DNA of 64,000 nt from JAUYQR01 sp050632395 (GTDB lineage: Bacteria > Pseudomonadota > Alphaproteobacteria > Rhodobacterales > Rhodobacteraceae), in assembly GCF_050632395.1 (NCBI RefSeq), contig NZ_CP192600.1, positions 558,001 to 622,000 on the forward strand, in the 5' to 3' direction. The notes below the pieces were generated by a model, which saw only the letters and a program-made list of their open reading frames with translations, was not told where the DNA came from and did not search any database. Below are positions 61,567-64,000 of the stretch, piece after piece. Numbering within the stretch: position 1 is the first letter of the stretch; each line of letters begins with the position of its first letter. A program made the translations under genes and the position numbers.

Positions 61567-61625
61567 GGCCCCGATCCTGCGGTTAAACCCCCGGCGCGTA
61601 TAGCAGACGCCACGCGCCGCGCAAT

Positions 61626-61943
61626 TCACCCGTTGGCGCGCGACCGCAGGAAGAGGTAAAGCGGCAGGCCGCAGCTGACGCCGATGCAGAAGGTGGCCGG
61701 GATGGCGATAAGGTTGAGCCATGCCTTGCGCGCTGTGGTTTCGGCAAGGATCCAGACGGTCAGCGCGATGGCGGCGATGGTCAGATCCCAGGTCAGCCCG
61801 GTGGTCGAGGCATTGACGTACCAGGCGTCGATCAGGCCCGACAGGCCGGTGCCGGTTTCGTTCATGTAGGTCACGAACCAGTACATCGGATGGATCGCGC
61901 CCCAGATGGCGAGGGCGAGGTAGGTTAGGCGCAGCGGGCTCAA
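61626..61943 (-). CDS. DUF2834 family membrane protein
   Basis: The protein has 105 residues with a probable TTG start at 61943 that overlaps the upstream lipoprotein stop. Three hydrophobic helices: LRLTYLALAIWGAIHPMYWF, WDLTIAAIALTVWILAETTA and LIAIPATFCIGVSCGLPLYLFL. The HPMYWF and SCGLPLYL motifs mark DUF2834. Function unknown. It is co-directional with lysA. Confidence 0.85.
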   Translation of the reverse strand: MSPLRLTYLALAIWGAIHPMYWFVTYMNETGTGLSGLIDAWYVNASTTGLTWDLTIAAIALTVWILAETTARKAWLNLIAIPATFCIGVSCGLPLYLFLRSRANG

Positions 61944-62083
61944 TTCGAGACCACGCCGACCCGCGCCTCGCCGGTGATCTGCACGCCGGGGGCCGGAGTG
62001 GTAGACCGGGTGGGCTTTTCAGGTGGGCCATCAGCGCCGCAGGCGGCAAGGGCAAGCAAGGCGGCTATCAGCGTGAATTTCAT
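61940..62083 (-). CDS. Tiny lipoprotein, LptM-like by position
   Basis: The protein has 47 residues, ATG 62083. Signal MKFTLIAALLALAAC gives a lipidated C15, followed by GADGPPEKPTRS, a short proline-rich mature part. An AAGGA SD lies 10 bases upstream. It sits between argH and lysA, where many proteobacteria encode LptM (YifL), the small lipoprotein that helps mature the LPS translocon LptD. The CG...GP core is similar but short, so the assignment is a hypothesis. Confidence 0.6.
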   Translation of the reverse strand: MKFTLIAALLALAACGADGPPEKPTRSTTPAPGVQITGEARVGVVSN

Positions 62084-62094
62084 CGCATTGTCCT

Positions 62095-62247
62095 TCATGG
62101 GCTGTAACTGAACCGGCCGTCTCCGACACCGCCCGAGACCGAGGGCGAGATGCCTATTCCGCCCGCCCCGATGGAGATGCCCGCGTTAAGGCTCGGGTCG
62201 CTGCAGGCAGCCAGGAGGAAAAGCGCAAGGAGAGTTGCAGGCTTCAT
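62095..62247 (-). CDS. Tiny glycine-rich lipoprotein
   Basis: The protein has 50 residues, ATG 62247. MKPATLLALFLLAAC has a lipobox with lipidated C15. The mature part is glycine/serine-rich (GISIGAGGIGISPSVSGGVGDG). It is co-directional with argH and the other tiny lipoprotein (11-base gap). Such proteins are often missed in annotation. Function unknown. Confidence 0.58.
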   Translation of the reverse strand: MKPATLLALFLLAACSDPSLNAGISIGAGGIGISPSVSGGVGDGRFSYSP

Positions 62248-62274
62248 CGTCGGGGTCCTTTTCAGGGGCGGGCG

Positions 62275-63678
62275 TCAGGCAAGGATATCACGCCAGCGGG
62301 CGATCTGGGCGCGCACCTGATCGGGTGCCGTGCCGCCGTAAGAGGTGCGGCTGCGGACGGAATTTTCAACGCCCAGCACGTCGAACACATCGGCGCGGAT
62401 GCCGGGGTGGACGGTCTGCATCTGGGCAAGCGTCAGGTCGGGCAGATCGACGCCCTCGCGTTCGGCCAGCGCGACCAAAGTGCCGGTCACGTGGTGTGCC
62501 TCGCGGAACGGCAGGCCAAGTTCGCGCACCAGCCAATCGGCAAGGTCTGTCGCGGTGGAGAAACCGGATGCGGCGGCAGTTTTCAGCGTGTCGCGGTTTG
62601 CGGTCATGTCGGCGACCATGCCGGTCATTGCCGCCAAGCCCAGCATCAGCGTATCGGCGGCGTCGAAGACCTGTTCCTTGTCTTCCTGCATGTCCTTGGA
62701 ATAGGTCAGCGCGAGGCCTTTCATGATGGTGAAAAGCGCCACGGTGGCCCCAAGGATGCGGCCCAGTTTGGCGCGCAGAAGCTCTGCCGCGTCGGGGTTC
62801 TTTTTCTGCGGCATGATCGATGAGCCGGTGGTCCAGCGGTCGGATAGACGCACGAAGCGGAACTGGGCGGAGGACCAGATCACCAGTTCTTCGGCAAAGC
62901 GCGAAAGGTGCATTGCGGTGATGCTGGAAGCCGCAAGGAATTCAAGCGCGAAGTCGCGGTCGGAGACTGAGTCGAGGCTGTTGGCGGTGGGGCGGTCGAA
63001 GCCCAGGGCGGCAGCGGTCATGTGGCGGTCGATCGGGAACGAGGTGCCGGCAAGGGCCGCCGCGCCAAGGGGGCATTCGTTCATGCGTTTGCGTGCGTCG
63101 ACGAAACGCGAGCGGTCGCGGGCGAACATCTCGACATAGGCCAGCATGTGATGGCCCCATGTCACCGGCTGCGCGGTCTGGAGGTGCGTGAAGCCCGGCA
63201 TCACCCAATCGGCCCCGGCCTCGGCCTGCGCCAGAAACGCGCGCATCAGGGCGTCAAGCCCGGTGATCGCGGCATCGCACTGGTCGCGGACCCAGAGGCG
63301 GAAATCGACGGCAACCTGATCGTTGCGGCTGCGCGCGGTGTGCAGCCGCTTGCCGGCATCGCCGACGATCTCGGTCAGGCGGCTTTCGATGTTGAGGTGG
63401 ATGTCTTCCAATTCCACCCGAAACGGGAAATTCCCGGCCTCGATCTCTGACAAGACCGTGAGAAGGCCTTTCCCGATCGCTTCGGCATCCTTATTGGTCA
63501 GGATACCCGTGGCGGCCAGCATCGCCGCATGGGCCCGGCTGCCCGCGATATCCTGCGCGTAGAGCCGCTGGTCGAAGCCGATGGAGGCGTTGATCGCCTG
63601 CATGATGGCATCCGGCCCAGCGGCGAAACGCCCGCCCCACATCTGGTTGGCGGACGGGGTTTCGGGCGAAGCGGTCAT
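62275..63678 (-). CDS. argH: Argininosuccinate lyase
   Basis: The protein has 467 residues. Signature GSSIMPQKKNPD is at about 279-290; SRNDQVAVDFRLWVRD, GFTHLQTAQP and the C-terminal SYGGTAPDQVRAQ are family-typical. It cleaves argininosuccinate to arginine and fumarate. The start overlaps the divergent TlpA gene if the latter begins at 63677; the promoters are probably back to back. Confidence 0.97.
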   Translation of the reverse strand: MTASPETPSANQMWGGRFAAGPDAIMQAINASIGFDQRLYAQDIAGSRAHAAMLAATGILTNKDAEAIGKGLLTVLSEIEAGNFPFRVELEDIHLNIESRLTEIVGDAGKRLHTARSRNDQVAVDFRLWVRDQCDAAITGLDALMRAFLAQAEAGADWVMPGFTHLQTAQPVTWGHHMLAYVEMFARDRSRFVDARKRMNECPLGAAALAGTSFPIDRHMTAAALGFDRPTANSLDSVSDRDFALEFLAASSITAMHLSRFAEELVIWSSAQFRFVRLSDRWTTGSSIMPQKKNPDAAELLRAKLGRILGATVALFTIMKGLALTYSKDMQEDKEQVFDAADTLMLGLAAMTGMVADMTANRDTLKTAAASGFSTATDLADWLVRELGLPFREAHHVTGTLVALAEREGVDLPDLTLAQMQTVHPGIRADVFDVLGVENSVRSRTSYGGTAPDQVRAQIARWRDILA

Positions 63679-63697
63679 GGATGCGGCCTTGCGAGGG

Positions 63698-64000
63698 ATG
63701 ATGCTGCGGAAAACTCTGCTGGTCGTTTATACGGCCTTGGCCTTTGGTGCAAATGCGGCCGCCGCCGATGTGGCGGGCCTGCGCGACGGCGACATGAAGA
63801 AACTGGCGATCCACATGTCGCCCGCGCCGGTGCCGGATGCGGTGCTGCTGGACGCGGCTGACGGGGAACATGCGCTGGCCGACTATCACGGCAAATGGGT
63901 GGTGCTGAACTTCTGGGCCACATGGTGCGCGCCTTGCCGCAAGGAAATGCCCTCGCTTGACCGGTTGCAGGTGGCGATGCCCGAGATCGCGGTGCTGCCG
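63698..64000 (+). CDS. TlpA-type thioredoxin family protein (3' end outside window)
   Basis: At least 101 codons are visible. The start may be ATG 63698 or 63701 (GAGGG nearby), or ATG 63677 in the same frame. The N-terminus KTLLVVYTALAFGANAAAAD is a signal peptide. The TlpA motif VVLNFWATWCAPCRKEMPSL has the CxxC pair WCAPC. It is a periplasmic thiol-disulfide reductase, possibly for cytochrome c maturation or oxidative stress. It diverges from argH. Confidence 0.9.
   Translation, partial: MMLRKTLLVVYTALAFGANAAAADVAGLRDGDMKKLAIHMSPAPVPDAVLLDAADGEHALADYHGKWVVLNFWATWCAPCRKEMPSLDRLQVAMPEIAVLP

Overview
The window looks like chromosomal DNA from an alphaproteobacterium of the Rhodobacteraceae (Rhodobacter/Gemmobacter-like). 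It is uniformly GC-rich and densely packed, with many ATGA/GTGA stop-start overlaps. The ChrR zinc ligands and the FdsA active-site residues fall at, or within one residue of, the Rhodobacter numbering. Many proteins belong to families typical of this group (DUF3833, DUF1365, DUF3035, DUF6638, DUF1523, TIGR02302). I found no rRNA, tRNA, CRISPR array, prophage or insertion sequence, so this is mostly core genome with a few accessory islands.

Region by region: 1-5.3 kb is a singlet-oxygen response module. rpoE-chrR diverges from a four-gene operon (FAD oxidoreductase, DUF1365, MFS, DUF3833), and two matching TGATCC-N17 promoters lie back to back between them. 5.3-16 kb is a housekeeping block on the minus strand: hutD, rmuC, mutL, two M16 peptidases, a DUF3035 lipoprotein, lspA, purH and a heparinase-like protein. 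16.1-18.4 kb holds a split saccharopine pathway. 18.5-20.1 kb holds a ring-cleaving dioxygenase and hydrolase pair resembling MhqO/MhqD. 20.1-23.5 kb is the complete dTDP-L-rhamnose operon rfbCBDA. 23.5-30.3 kb is the NAD-dependent formate dehydrogenase operon fdsGBA-fdhD-fdsD with a LysR regulator.

30.4-35.7 kb carries an S49 peptidase, a small CxxC protein, a FolM/PTR1-like reductase, uvrC, pgsA, moaD and moaE. A 307-base spacer with unusual palindromes precedes uvrC. 35.8-44.3 kb holds a P1 peptidase, a degenerate-site SDR, small membrane and zinc-ribbon proteins, a creatinase, cupins, an L,D-transpeptidase and panBC.

44.5-52.0 kb is the most interesting stretch. It is a tightly coupled nine-gene operon: a coiled-coil protein, an uncharacterised protein, an AAA+ ATPase, membrane proteins, a DUF6638 protein and a DUF1523 protein. 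An AT-richer two-gene cassette is spliced into its middle. I know of no described function for it. A LysR regulator follows, then an outer-membrane protein, pheT, a candidate small RNA, an acyltransferase, a TIGR02302 protein, lysA, a DUF2834 protein, two tiny lipoproteins (one possibly LptM-like), argH, and the start of a TlpA-type thioredoxin.

Three copies of a dispersed repeat (GC hairpin followed by a tail containing GGGATATT or a close variant) lie after plus-strand genes near 5.3, 44.3 and 46.7 kb.
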